64,000 bases of DNA from Bradyrhizobium sp. CCBAU 53338 (GCF_015291665.1 NZ_CP030049.1:744001-808000), one strand, 5' to 3'. Shown: positions 55,494-63,850, counted from the stretch's first letter. Numbers and translations are program-made. Notes: generated from the sequence alone by a model not told the origin.

Positions 55494-55570
55494 TTTACTT
55501 AGTCTGGCCATGGGAAATGGATAGAACTTAAACCTTGGATATAGTTTGAATATGCGCTAGTTTACTTAGT
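55494..55570 (+). promoter_or_regulatory. Direct repeats TTTACTTAGT before second AbiE operon
   Basis: TTTACTTAGT occurs at 55494-55503 and 55561-55570, each followed after one or two bases by TGGC; the second touches the ATG at 55571. The arrangement, 67 bases apart and bracketing the promoter, suits an AbiEi-type autoregulatory site. It differs from the inverted repeat of the first AbiE operon. Confidence 0.5.
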
Positions 55571-56368
55571 ATGGCTGAGCAAAAGGACAGAAAGCTAAAC
55601 AGGCTCGAAAGGACCCTTCCGCAGGGACTTCTGGTCGATGCCGCCTGGATGGAACGACATGGATATTCCACCAGCTTGCGCAGCCAATACGTATCGGCCG
55701 GCTGGCTCGTTCAGCCGGCGCGGGGAACCTTCAAGCGCCCGCTCGGTGAACTCTCCTGGCAGGGCGCCGTCGTGTCACTCCAGCGATTGCTCGGCTCCGA
55801 CTTCGTCGTTGGCGGACGCACCGCCATCGAAGTGCAAGGCTTCGGCCACTACCTGAGCCAGACGGGTCCTTCGACCATACATCTATACGGAACGCGGTCT
55901 GCTCCCGGCTGGCTCGGCAAACTTCCGCTCAAACAGAAATTCCGCGTTCACCGCACGCAAAGCCTGTTCAAAACGCACGGGAGCCTGCCCACATCAGAGT
56001 CGGGGACAACGCGGGAAATACCGGGACCATTCGACTGGCCTCTCACGGTATCGACGCCCGAACGCGCGTTTCTCGAACTGCTCGACGAATTGCCCCGCCA
56101 CGAAAGCTTCCATCACGTCGATGCACTGGCGGAAGGCTTGAGGAGCCTGAGCCCCCGGCGGCTGCAAATGCTTCTGAACGACTGCAAAAGCGTCAAGGTC
56201 AAACGATTGTTTTTCTGGTTCGCGGAGCGACATCAGCACGCTTGGCTCAAACAGATCGACAAGTCGAAAGTCAATCTCGGCACGGGAAAGCGCATGCTCG
56301 TCAAGGGCGGCAAACTCGACACCAAATACCTCATAACCATCCCAGACGACCTCAATGCCCCTGTCTGA
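55571..56368 (+). CDS. Type IV TA antitoxin AbiEi family (second system)
   Basis: A 265-residue antitoxin. The N-terminal winged helix is LPQGLLVDAAWMERHGYST followed by YVSAGWLVQPARGTFKRP. The central domain holds VVGGRTAIEVQGFGHYLSQ and the C-terminal one TVSTPERAFLELLDELP and KVKRLFFWFAERH, as in long AbiEi proteins. It differs in length and sequence from the antitoxin at 49053, so the two systems are probably not cross-reactive. Overlaps the toxin gene by 14 bases. Confidence 0.85.
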   Translation: MAEQKDRKLNRLERTLPQGLLVDAAWMERHGYSTSLRSQYVSAGWLVQPARGTFKRPLGELSWQGAVVSLQRLLGSDFVVGGRTAIEVQGFGHYLSQTGPSTIHLYGTRSAPGWLGKLPLKQKFRVHRTQSLFKTHGSLPTSESGTTREIPGPFDWPLTVSTPERAFLELLDELPRHESFHHVDALAEGLRSLSPRRLQMLLNDCKSVKVKRLFFWFAERHQHAWLKQIDKSKVNLGTGKRMLVKGGKLDTKYLITIPDDLNAPV

Positions 56369-57275
56369 AAAATATCGGCATCAAGTGGCCTTGTTGATCG
56401 AGACGATCCCGTTCGTCGCGGCGGAGCCCGATTTTGCGCTCAAGGGTGGCACCGCCATCAATCTCTTCCACCGAGATATGCCGCGCCTATCGGTCGATAT
56501 CGACCTGACATATCTGCCGGTGGCTCCGCGTCCCGAATCTCTTGCGGCGATAGATGCGGCGATGAAGCGCATGACAGAGGCCATAAGGAAAGGATTGCCG
56601 GGCGCGCGGCTGACGGAAGTCGTCAATCCCCGTGAAAAGATCGTCACCAAGCTGACCGTCCAGAAAGGCGACGCGCAGATCAAGATCGAGATCACGCCGG
56701 TGATCAGGGGCTGCGTCTTCGAGCCGGAGCTGCGCGACGTGTCGCCGAGCGTCGAAGAGACGTTCGGCTTCGCGCAGATGAAAGTCGTTTCGTTCGCCGA
56801 TCTATACGCCGGCAAGCTTGTCGCGGCGCTCGACCGGCAGCATCCGCGCGACCTCTTCGATGTCCGCGATCTGCTCGCCAACGAAGGCATCACGGACGAT
56901 CTCCGCAAAGCGTTCATTGTCTACCTCATCAGCCATGACCGGCCGATCTCCGAGGTCGTGGTTCCTCGTCGCAAGGACATCCAGCACGAATTCACGCACG
57001 GCTTTGAGGGCATGACCGCCGATGAAGTGACCCTGGACGAGTTGCTCAAAACCCGGGAAACGCTGATCGCCGAAATCGCGGGAAAAATGCGGCAAGCTCG
57101 CAAGGACTTCCTCATGGGATTCAAGCGCGGCGAGCCGGATTGGAACCTGCTAGGCGTCCCTGACGCAGCGGACCTGCCGGCGGTGCGCTGGAAGCAGATC
57201 AATCTGGACAAGCTTCCTGCCGAGCACAGGGCGACGCTCGTCGCGCAGCTCGAGAAGGTCTTGCGCAATGCCTGA
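56355..57275 (+). CDS. Type IV TA toxin AbiEii nucleotidyltransferase (second system)
   Basis: A 306-residue nucleotidyltransferase-like toxin. The active-site GS-like loop is FALKGGTAINLFHRDMPRLS with the acidic pair in VDIDLTYLP, then IEITPVIRG, and the helical HPRDLFDVRDLL seen in AbiEii/AbiGii toxins. The frame is intact, unlike the first system's toxin. Kept silent by the antitoxin upstream. Start ATG 56355 lies within the antitoxin gene, giving coupled translation. Confidence 0.9.
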   Translation: MPLSEKYRHQVALLIETIPFVAAEPDFALKGGTAINLFHRDMPRLSVDIDLTYLPVAPRPESLAAIDAAMKRMTEAIRKGLPGARLTEVVNPREKIVTKLTVQKGDAQIKIEITPVIRGCVFEPELRDVSPSVEETFGFAQMKVVSFADLYAGKLVAALDRQHPRDLFDVRDLLANEGITDDLRKAFIVYLISHDRPISEVVVPRRKDIQHEFTHGFEGMTADEVTLDELLKTRETLIAEIAGKMRQARKDFLMGFKRGEPDWNLLGVPDAADLPAVRWKQINLDKLPAEHRATLVAQLEKVLRNA

Positions 57276-57411
57276 GGTCGGAGGAGGGGATCTCAGTCGA
57301 GCACGCTCGTAGCAACTTGTTGAGAGAATTTTTGGGGTACGCCCGCCACCCAGCGAGCCCAGAGCTTGCGGGCTTCAGCTCAGCCGCCTATCGAACAGTG
57401 GACGCGCCTAC
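57276..57411. other. Short gap
   Basis: Nothing recognised between the toxin stop and the minus-strand relic. Confidence 0.3.
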
Positions 57412-57590
57412 CTATGCGTGCCGTACACGTTTCCGGTGCTTGGATTTCGGTAGGAGCCGCCTTTATGAGAAGAGCCCGAGCCGCCGATGTAAGTCCCGCC
57501 GTGGCTAGAGGTATGATGGTCTCCACCATACGACACGCGGCCGCCAAAATGGCTACCACCTATTCCAACAGCAGACGCTCAGAAATGCTC
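57412..57590 (-). pseudogene. Gly/Ser/His-rich small secreted protein, C-terminal relic
   Basis: Minus-strand reading from about 57590 gives VGIGGSHFGGRVSYGGDHHT and continues SSHGGTYIGGSGSSHKGGSY, ending NPSTGNVYGTHR and a stop at 57412. Short secreted proteins with such repeats and an NPxTGNxYGxH end are common in rhizobia. The signal peptide and start are missing; an unrelated frame with a stop precedes it. Confidence 0.5.
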
Positions 57591-57883
57591 GCTGTTGTGT
57601 TTGTCGGATTTGCGCATTGAGGGCATGAACCGCAATATCGTTCTCGTCTTTATCACCGCCTCTGGCGGCAAGAAGATGCGCGAGGCAGGCTTGGCGAGAT
57701 TTGCCCACATCGTCTTTGCCGATCGTAGCTTGCTCGAGAAAAGGCGCGCGATGCGCCTATCCGCTGAACGCGCGTCGATGTTGCAAGCCGGATTCGCCAC
57801 CTCGGGTGAGAAGCCTGATCATGGCGACCCGGGTCGGCGCCGAGTATGCCGAAATAGATTATTCAAGGTAGACGGAGGGGAGG
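57591..57883. other. Ambiguous stretch
   Basis: Frames are open on both strands (plus: MNRNIVLVFITASGGKK; minus: MANPACNIDARSADRR) but neither has recognisable family features, so no gene is called. Confidence 0.3.
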
Positions 57884-58195
57884 GTGAAAGCCTGACTCGG
57901 TATTGGTGCGCTCCTTCTAGCGCTCATCATTGGCGCGCAGTTCATCACCATCTTTGTTGTCCAGCCTATTGGCGCGTTACCCGAGGGGCGGACCGTCGTC
58001 ATAGCTCGCCTTACAAAGCTGAACTTTATCGACAGCGCGGACGCCTTTTGCGACCGAACAATGGGTGGTGTCAGCCTCCTGTGCCAGGCTGCCGTCCTCG
58101 GCAAGGTCACGAAGGAAGGTCCCATTCTCCTGCGTCTTCCTTATTCGGCGACCCTTTATCAAATCAGCACCGGCGGCAAACACTACGACCGATAG
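57884..58195 (+). pseudogene. Small membrane-anchored protein with in-frame TGA at codon 4
   Basis: A GTG at 57884, with GGAGGGGAGG just upstream, gives Val-Lys-Ala then TGA (57893-57895). The same frame then runs LGIGALLLALIIGAQFITIF, an N-terminal membrane helix, and about 80 further well-formed residues (SADAFCDRTMGGVSLLCQAA, LYQISTGGKHYDR) to a TAG. A Trp codon TGG at the fourth position would make a normal 103-residue protein. No suitable start lies after the TGA, so a nonsense change or a single-base error is likely. Family not recognised. Confidence 0.5.
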
Positions 58196-58287
58196 AAAGC
58201 GGCGAGCCGCCTATGAGGTTCGCGTTCGCCAGGAACGATGTTGCCCTTCGTTAGCATTGAAGTGCGAGAGTCTATCGCGCCATCGAC

Positions 58288-58463
58288 CTAAAACTCCCTC
58301 GTCGACAGCTGGCGCGCCAGGGCGACAGCAGCCCTTGGTCTGAGTTGCATGTCGGGCTTGATGGCAAAATGAAACTTCTTCCTCTTGATGAAGGAGAATG
58401 GTCCAACCTCCTCGGGACCTAGGCCGAGCGTCGAGGGATTTTGCGCCTATTGACTTTGCGCCG
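58288..58463 (-). pseudogene. Possible C-terminal scrap of an unrecognised protein
   Basis: Minus strand: LGPEEVGPFSFIKRKKFHFA then IKPDMQLRPRAAVALARQLS and a stop at 58288, with no start in frame (a TAG lies shortly before). The sequence looks protein-like but has no family. Confidence 0.25.
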
Positions 58464-58552
58464 CCGGTTTCGATGGTCCAGAGACCGTCCCGGCGGGCAG
58501 GGGGTATGGATACGACCTCTGGCGTGAGCTCGGCGCTTTCGCGGTCGTCTTC

Positions 58553-58562
58553 GGGGGGGGGG
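58553..58562 (+). repeat. Run of ten G
   Basis: Ten consecutive G, 14 bases beyond the PIN gene's stop. Unusually long for this window. Could be slippage-prone or an assembly artefact; it is outside any gene I can support. Confidence 0.7.
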
Positions 58563-58575
58563 CGTGGTGGATCGT

Positions 58576-59066
58576 TCACGCGCCGAACCGGGTCAGTCGT
58601 CGCCGAACTTCCGTCGTTGGAAGCCGGCAGCGAGGATGCCTGGAAATGGCAGTTAAACCCGCGTGCAGTCGGCTCAGTTCGCAGTGGTTGCCGTCGGCGA
58701 GCTGGTCGAAAATCCATAGCACGCCGTGCATTTGCAGCCCGACCGAGGTCGCCAACTCGCGCAGCCCTCCGTCGCCGGTCAGAAGCGTCCATTGGCGGGC
58801 CTCCGCGATGGCAAACGCGAACGTGTCCGGCGTGGAGAGATGAGCGCGTTGCCGCGGACTGTCGTCGCGCGGGTCAATTCTGCCGGGGACAGCTCTTCGA
58901 CCCGTAGGCCGAGCGCAGTAAGGCGATCGCCCAGGTCCCCGGCCAGCTCTCGAACAAAGAGCAGGTCGGGGACCGCAAACTCAAAAGGGAGACGAAACAG
59001 GTCCTCGAGCAAGGCGCCTCGCTCCAGATCGATCAAAACCGAGGTATCGGAAACGAGGACCGCCAA
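58576..59066 (-). pseudogene. PIN-domain nuclease, one-base frameshift
   Basis: PIN-fold ribonuclease of toxin type. The first acidic motif is VSDTSVLIDLERG, then FAVPDLLFVREL. Near 58862 the frame breaks after ELTRATTV, and RQRAHLSTPDTFAFAIAEAR with TLLTGDGGLRELA (the later acidic residues) follows in the next frame, ending at 58576. Adding one base gives about 163 residues. Starts 5 bases after the XRE-metallopeptidase stop, so it is the second gene of that operon; such XRE/COG2856 plus PIN pairs are a known toxin-antitoxin layout. Confidence 0.7.
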
Positions 59067-59071
59067 GGTGC

Positions 59072-60136
59072 TTACGCCGCAACTTGATCCAGACGAGCGT
59101 CCAGTTCGCGAACCGTTATTCCCAGCAGTTCAGCGGCCCGGGCTTCGCCGATGACTCGTTCGGCCAGCGCACGATAGCAAAGCCTCTCGAAGCGCTTCGG
59201 CTCCTCGAGTTCAGGCTTCATCCGGCCTGGCTCTTCATAGGGCGCCGTCCGCCATCCCCGTTCCGCGAAGATCTTGAACAGCCGGCCAAAAGCGGACTGG
59301 CTGATGATGCCGAGATCCTTGCAGCGATAGGCGATGGCCTGGATGCTGACGCCAAAACGCTTCTTGAGCGCGACCAGCTCGCCAAGACTGATCGACGATC
59401 GGCTGACCCCAACTTCGGCCCGAAGGACGTCGGCCGGCATCAGGAAGGCGCCGGCAAACCGATGCGCCGCCTTTTCCTCATCGACGCCGGGGGATGGGGC
59501 CAGCACCATATGACCGAGCTCATGGGCGAGATTGAAGCGCTTCCGCTCCGACCACGTGCTTTGCTTGATGACGATTACTCGCGCAGCGTTGCGGTCCTTG
59601 CGTCGCACCTTGGCGGCAAGCCCGTCGATATCGTCGAGATCGAGCGACAGGATCTTGATCCCGCGCTCCTCCAGAAGCTCGGCGAGCTGCGGGATGGGAT
59701 CGTTTCCCAAACCCCAGTCTTCGCGGACAGAGCGAGCCGCATCTTCGGCGTCCCGGACATCGGCCACCGGATGTGGTGCGCTGCGTGGCTGCTCCCAATC
59801 GATGCTGCGCATCTGGAGCAGGTCCTCGATCGCGAGATAGCGCTCCAGCATGTGAATCGCGCGGGCTTCGAGGGCGGCTTCTTCCCGGAACGACGTGCCC
59901 GCCTTCTTGCGGAACTCGACGCCCTCAAGGGCAAGTTCGTCCTCGCTGAGCAGGTAATCCTCCGTCACGTGGAGCGTCGCCGCCAAGGCGATCAGCACCC
60001 GCGAGCTCGGCATATCCTCGTTTCTCTCATATTTGCCAATGGCTTGGGCCGATACGATGCCATCCATGGCGTCAGCGAGGCCACGCAACGACAGGCCCGA
60101 GGCCGACCGTGCGACCTTAAGCTTGTGTCCGATCAT
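59072..60136 (-). CDS. XRE regulator fused to ImmA/IrrE-type metallopeptidase (CapH-CapP-like fusion)
   Basis: A 354-residue protein. Residues 1-65 are an XRE helix-turn-helix (LKVARSASGLSLRGLADAM, AQAIGKYERNEDMPSSRVLI). The middle part carries the ImmA/IrrE zinc motif NLAHELGHMVLAP near residue 205 and the downstream acidic site EEKAAHRFAGAFLMPAD. In phage ICEBs1 and in CBASS (CapH with CapP), a repressor and such a protease act as a switch that lifts repression after DNA damage. Here both are one chain, transcribed away from the CBASS operon across a 212-base shared promoter region. It may also serve as antitoxin-regulator of the PIN gene. Confidence 0.85.
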   Translation of the reverse strand: MIGHKLKVARSASGLSLRGLADAMDGIVSAQAIGKYERNEDMPSSRVLIALAATLHVTEDYLLSEDELALEGVEFRKKAGTSFREEAALEARAIHMLERYLAIEDLLQMRSIDWEQPRSAPHPVADVRDAEDAARSVREDWGLGNDPIPQLAELLEERGIKILSLDLDDIDGLAAKVRRKDRNAARVIVIKQSTWSERKRFNLAHELGHMVLAPSPGVDEEKAAHRFAGAFLMPADVLRAEVGVSRSSISLGELVALKKRFGVSIQAIAYRCKDLGIISQSAFGRLFKIFAERGWRTAPYEEPGRMKPELEEPKRFERLCYRALAERVIGEARAAELLGITVRELDARLDQVAA

Positions 60137-60157
60137 CTGGGCCTCCTTTGCGTCTCA

Positions 60158-60268
60158 GTTTACAGAAGTACGATATGGGCACAAATTTGTAAACCAAAAA
60201 CCCTTGATGCGCGGAAAATTGAGCCTATATGGCCCGCATACCGCTCCATTGTCCCGGATTTGTAAACC
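60158..60268. promoter_or_regulatory. Shared regulatory region with TGTAAAC words
   Basis: ATTTGTAAACC occurs exactly at 60185-60195 and 60258-60268, and the inverted core GTTTACA at 60158-60164. The sites lie between the divergent XRE-ImmA gene and the CBASS cyclase gene, positioned to control both. Likely operator of the XRE domain. Inferred from repetition and position. Confidence 0.55.
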
Positions 60269-60348
60269 GGTCTGGGTCGGACAAGTTCCACTGTGGCGTA
60301 CTTTTGCGCCAGCCGCCGGCGAAACCGACCAGCAGGAATCGAGCAGCG

Positions 60349-61288
60349 ATGTTGAACAATACTCAACTGCGGTACTACGACAGCAACGTGCTGCGCCTGC
60401 CTGCCGACAAGCGCAAGGAATACCACGAGCAGGTCGATCGCTTGATCGATGAACTCCGCAAGACCGTTCGCGACAAGACCGAGATCAAGATCACTAAGGT
60501 CGTGAAGGCCGGCCTTCGCCAAATACACGATTCTGCGGAAGACCGCTGTCGATCCGGTCGATGTCGATGTCGTTTTTTACATTTCTGGCCGAGACGTCAG
60601 CAAGGAGACGCTGGATAGCCTGAACGACACGATCTACGCGCTGCTGATCAAGCAGTATCCGAACAAGTCGGTCGAGGATTTTGAGATCCAGCGCAAGGCG
60701 GCGACCGTCACCTTCGTGGGCACGGGCCTCAGCGTTGATATCGTGCCGGTCATCGAAGACGAGAACCGCGCCGGCTACGGTTGGCAGTTCGACATTCACG
60801 ACGGCACGAAGACGCAGACCTGCGCGCCTTGCCAGATCAAGTTCGTCCGCGATCGCAAGGACCAGGACGCGGATTTCCGCACCTTGGTGCGCATGGCCAA
60901 GAAGTGGCGCAACCAGGCGGAACTGAAGCCGCTGAAGTCCTTCGCCATCGAGCTGATCATGGCGCATGTCCTCGCCAAGCAGGGCAACGGTGCAAGCATC
61001 GAACAGCGCTTTCGCAATTTCCTCCTCTACGTCGCGCAGTCGCAGTTGAAGGAAGAGATCAAGTTTCCCGAGAATGTCGCGCCATTCACGACGTTCTGCG
61101 ATCCGGTGGTCATTCTCGATCCGGTCTACAGCCTCAACAACGTGACCAGCCGGATTTCCGAGGACGAGCGGAAACAGATCGTCGCCGCCGCCCAGGAGGC
61201 CTGGGAGACGTCCAATTTTGCATCGGCCGAGAACGACAATGAGGTCTGGAAGGAGATCTTCGGCCCTCGATTCAAGACGGAGGACTGA
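60349..61288 (+). pseudogene. CBASS oligonucleotide cyclase (CD-NTase), 2-nt deletion at the GS motif
   Basis: The start reads LRYYDSNVLRLPADKRKEYH and TEIKITKVVKAG, then the frame breaks at about 60513. FAKYTILRKTAVDPVDVDVV follows in the next frame with the Asp-x-Asp pair, then TGLSVDIVPVI with the third Asp and the C-terminal helical domain (RMAKKWRNQAELKPLKSFAI) to 61288. The nucleotidyltransferase motif should read KAGSF; two bases of the Ser codon are missing. Restoring them gives 313 residues, the family length. First gene of a HORMA-type CBASS operon: it would make a cyclic oligonucleotide alarm signal on phage infection. Confidence 0.85.
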
Positions 61289-61290
61289 AG

Positions 61291-61791
61291 ATGAGCATGA
61301 CCCAGGTCAGAAGCGCGAGCGCGACCTACACCTACGTCGACATCGAGAACGTCGTTCGGCGCGTCAACGCCGATCTCGTGATGATCGCGGACAGCACCGG
61401 CTGCTGGACTCCGGAGGAGGCTCGCAACTACGCCCATGACATCGAGGTCCTGGCCAAGGACGGCTACCTCAAATGGGTCGACGTCACGCTGATCAGCAGT
61501 GGGGTCGAGATCAAGGCCGTCAGGTTCGAAGTCGATACCGACGCCGGCTCGCTGTCTACGAGCCGGCCCGGCGGCGTTCTTTGGCCGAAGGTCGCAGGGG
61601 CCAAGCTTCGTGTCGTGCTGAGCTACACCGACGACTACACCAGTGCCGCACGCGAAGCCACGAAAGGTAAGCTTAAGATCGGTTGGGTGACCTGCTACGA
61701 CGATACCAGCCATGCCGCTCTCTCGTCGGCTGGCGGCCGCAACTATGTCAGCAATGCCTATGGCATGCAGCGCAAGGATTGGGCCTCGTGA
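61291..61791 (+). CDS. cap7: CBASS HORMA-domain protein (Cap7)
   Basis: A 166-residue bacterial HORMA protein. It shows the expected start (TYTYVDIENVVRRVNADLVM), a middle with helical EEARNYAHDIEVLAKDGYLK, and a C-terminal safety-belt-like part ending YVSNAYGMQRKDW. Follows the cyclase by two bases and overlaps the TRIP13 gene by GTGA. In type III CBASS the HORMA protein senses a phage peptide, closes, and activates the cyclase. Identification relies on size, place and pattern. Confidence 0.8.
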   Translation: MSMTQVRSASATYTYVDIENVVRRVNADLVMIADSTGCWTPEEARNYAHDIEVLAKDGYLKWVDVTLISSGVEIKAVRFEVDTDAGSLSTSRPGGVLWPKVAGAKLRVVLSYTDDYTSAAREATKGKLKIGWVTCYDDTSHAALSSAGGRNYVSNAYGMQRKDWAS

Positions 61792-62684
61792 GTCAACCCA
61801 GCATCTTCGACAGCGAGACGCCGCTGCCCAGCGATACGCTGGCCAAACGCGAGAAGACCCTTCTGGGGTTCGATACCCGATATGCGCGGGTCCACGATCA
61901 GCTTCGTCTGCTGCTGAATGTCCGCGAGCTGGCGGGCTGGAGCCACAAGAATCACGGCAAGAGCCTTCCGATCTGCGATCTCGTCGCCGAGCAGTATCCG
62001 CTGGTGATCTTTCACGGCGATGTCGGCACCGGCAAGACCGCAACAGCGGAGTGCATCGCCAACAAGTTGGTAATCGAGGCCAGAAGCGAAGATTCGATCC
62101 TGTTCAAGCTGAGTAACCGCGTCCGCGGCAGCGGCATGGTCGGCGAGATGGGAACATTGATCGCGGAAGCCTTCAAGAAGGTCATTCAATCGGCCGGCAA
62201 GCACCGCCGCGCGGTCCTGATCATCGACGAAGGCGACAGCCTCGCCGCCTCGCGCGCCCAGGAGCACAGCCACCACGAAGACAAGGTAGCGGTGAACACG
62301 CTCATTCAGGGCGTCGATGACCTGCGCCAGTACGGCGGCCGGATCGTGGTGATCCTGTGCACCAACCGGCTGTCGGTCCTGGATCCTGCCTTGTGCCGCC
62401 GCGCCGCCATCATCGAGGAGTTCCGCCGTCCAACGGACGACGAGCGCCGCCAATTGCTCACGATGGATCTGGCCGGGTTGTCTCTGACGCCCATTCAGCT
62501 ATCGCAGCTCGTCGAAGCCACCGGAGCGCGGGCAGGCAAGCCGTCCTGGACCTATTCGGATATCAGGACGAGGCTCTATCCGGCCGCGCTGGCAAAGGCC
62601 TTCCCGAGCGGGCCACTGCGCTTCGATCAACTCAAGCTCGCCGCCGCGGCGATCACCGCGTCGCCGGTGATGGAGGATCGCTGA
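61788..62684 (+). CDS. cap6: CBASS TRIP13-like AAA+ ATPase (Cap6)
   Basis: About 298 residues. Walker A is IFHGDVGTGKTATAE, Walker B AVLIIDEGDSLAASRA, sensor-1 ILCTNRLSVLDPAL and the arginine finger region CRRAAIIEEF. As in Pch2/TRIP13 it unfolds its HORMA partner, here returning Cap7 to the open state and switching off the cyclase. The GTG at 61788 overlaps the HORMA stop (GTGA); an upstream start at 61683 would lie inside the HORMA gene. Its own stop overlaps the effector ATG by one base. Confidence 0.85.
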   Translation: MSQPSIFDSETPLPSDTLAKREKTLLGFDTRYARVHDQLRLLLNVRELAGWSHKNHGKSLPICDLVAEQYPLVIFHGDVGTGKTATAECIANKLVIEARSEDSILFKLSNRVRGSGMVGEMGTLIAEAFKKVIQSAGKHRRAVLIIDEGDSLAASRAQEHSHHEDKVAVNTLIQGVDDLRQYGGRIVVILCTNRLSVLDPALCRRAAIIEEFRRPTDDERRQLLTMDLAGLSLTPIQLSQLVEATGARAGKPSWTYSDIRTRLYPAALAKAFPSGPLRFDQLKLAAAAITASPVMEDR

Positions 62685-63850
62685 TGGCGCGCTCCCCTCT
62701 GTTCGGCCGGCGCATCCACATTGCCGGCAGCATCGTCGAAGACCTTGCCATCGCCTCGACCGCCGACGTCAATCAGGCCCGCGAGCTCGTTGCTGCGCTG
62801 GTCAAGGAATTGGCCCGTCGCGGTGCGAATTTCGTCGTGCCTGTCGACGCTGAACCTCTGCGCAAATCCGACGGGCTTCCGATCTGCTTCGACTGGCTGA
62901 TCTGGAAGACGCTCAGGGAGAGCCTCGCGTCACGCCCGGCGAATGTTCCGGGCCCGCTCGCGGTCGCCGTGCAGCACCACAAGAGCGAAGATCAGGTCCC
63001 GGCTGAGTATGCCGACCTATGGGACGAGCTGCGCAGCTCGCCAATGGTCAAGATCGAGAACGCCGCGCACTGGAACATGGCCAGCAAGCGCATGGAAGCC
63101 CAGGCCCGCTTCGGCGATATTCTTGTCGCGCTCGGGGGGACGGAAGGGGTCCTCTACCTCGCAAATCTCTACCACGATGCCGGAAAGCCGATCATTCCCC
63201 TCAATCTTCCCGTGTCGCCGGAAACGGCGGGCGCTCGCCGGCTCTACAGCTTCGGATTGACTAGCAGCCAAACCCGCCGCCTGTTCCAGGTTGCGGATGA
63301 CGGCGACGCCCATGACTGGCTCAACAAGATCCGGTTTCCGCCGCGCCAGTCCATCCCCGATCGCGTCGCGGTCCTCGTCGACCTGCTCGAGTCCCTGGAA
63401 AGACCAAAGGCCTTCGCGGTGCGGCTGCTGAATCCGGCGCTGCCGGACTATGCCGACGTGCAGGACTTTTTCGACACCGTCGTGCAGCCGGTGATCGAGA
63501 ACGAGCTTGGCTACCGGCTCGTCGTCATCGACGGCCGGCAAGCCCACGACCATGCCCGTATCGATCAGGAAATCTTCGCCAAGTTGCACCGCAGCGCCGT
63601 CGTGATCGCCGACATTACCGGCGGACGATCGAATTGTTTCCTCGAGCTGGGATATGCTCTGGGTCGCGGGCTGCCTACTATGGTGACGGCGCGTGAGGGC
63701 TCGGACCTGCCGTTTGACATCACCACGCTCTCTGGCCTGCATTGGAAGAACAGCGGCGCGGCCGAGGATCGCCGGCGCGCCTTCCGCGAACATTGGCAGG
63801 CGATCCGCACGCGACCCTCGCTCGTGCCGGCGGAGCCATTGATCTCATGA
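62684..63850 (+). CDS. CBASS effector: SLOG (STALD-type) domain plus TIR-like nucleotide-binding domain
   Basis: A 388-residue protein. The N-terminal half (about 1-195) has the SLOG/LOG-Smf pattern: [13 protein letters not shown], then [20 protein letters not shown] and [23 protein letters not shown] domains bind nucleotide-type ligands and could read the cyclic signal. The C-terminal half has [17 protein letters not shown] and [20 protein letters not shown] with a conserved Glu, as in TIR-like/deoxyribosyltransferase-type NAD-consuming domains. Position after TRIP13, where NucC or other effectors normally sit, makes it the killing effector, probably by NAD depletion. Confidence 0.75.
   Translation: MARSPLFGRRIHIAGSIVEDLAIASTADVNQARELVAALVKELARRGANFVVPVDAEPLRKSDGLPICFDWLIWKTLRESLASRPANVPGPLAVAVQHHKSEDQVPAEYADLWDELRSSPMVKIENAAHWNMASKRMEAQARFGDILVALGGTEGVLYLANLYHDAGKPIIPLNLPVSPETAGARRLYSFGLTSSQTRRLFQVADDGDAHDWLNKIRFPPRQSIPDRVAVLVDLLESLERPKAFAVRLLNPALPDYADVQDFFDTVVQPVIENELGYRLVVIDGRQAHDHARIDQEIFAKLHRSAVVIADITGGRSNCFLELGYALGRGLPTMVTAREGSDLPFDITTLSGLHWKNSGAAEDRRRAFREHWQAIRTRPSLVPAEPLIS

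Noticed and set aside
57595..58254. A 219-residue plus-strand gene
   Set aside because: The translation changes character along its length, overlaps in another frame the better small membrane-protein gene, and shows no family features.
59084..60265. Long plus-strand open frame (393 codons) opposite the XRE-metallopeptidase gene
   Set aside because: Antisense of a gene with clear HTH and HELGH motifs; high-GC mirror frame.
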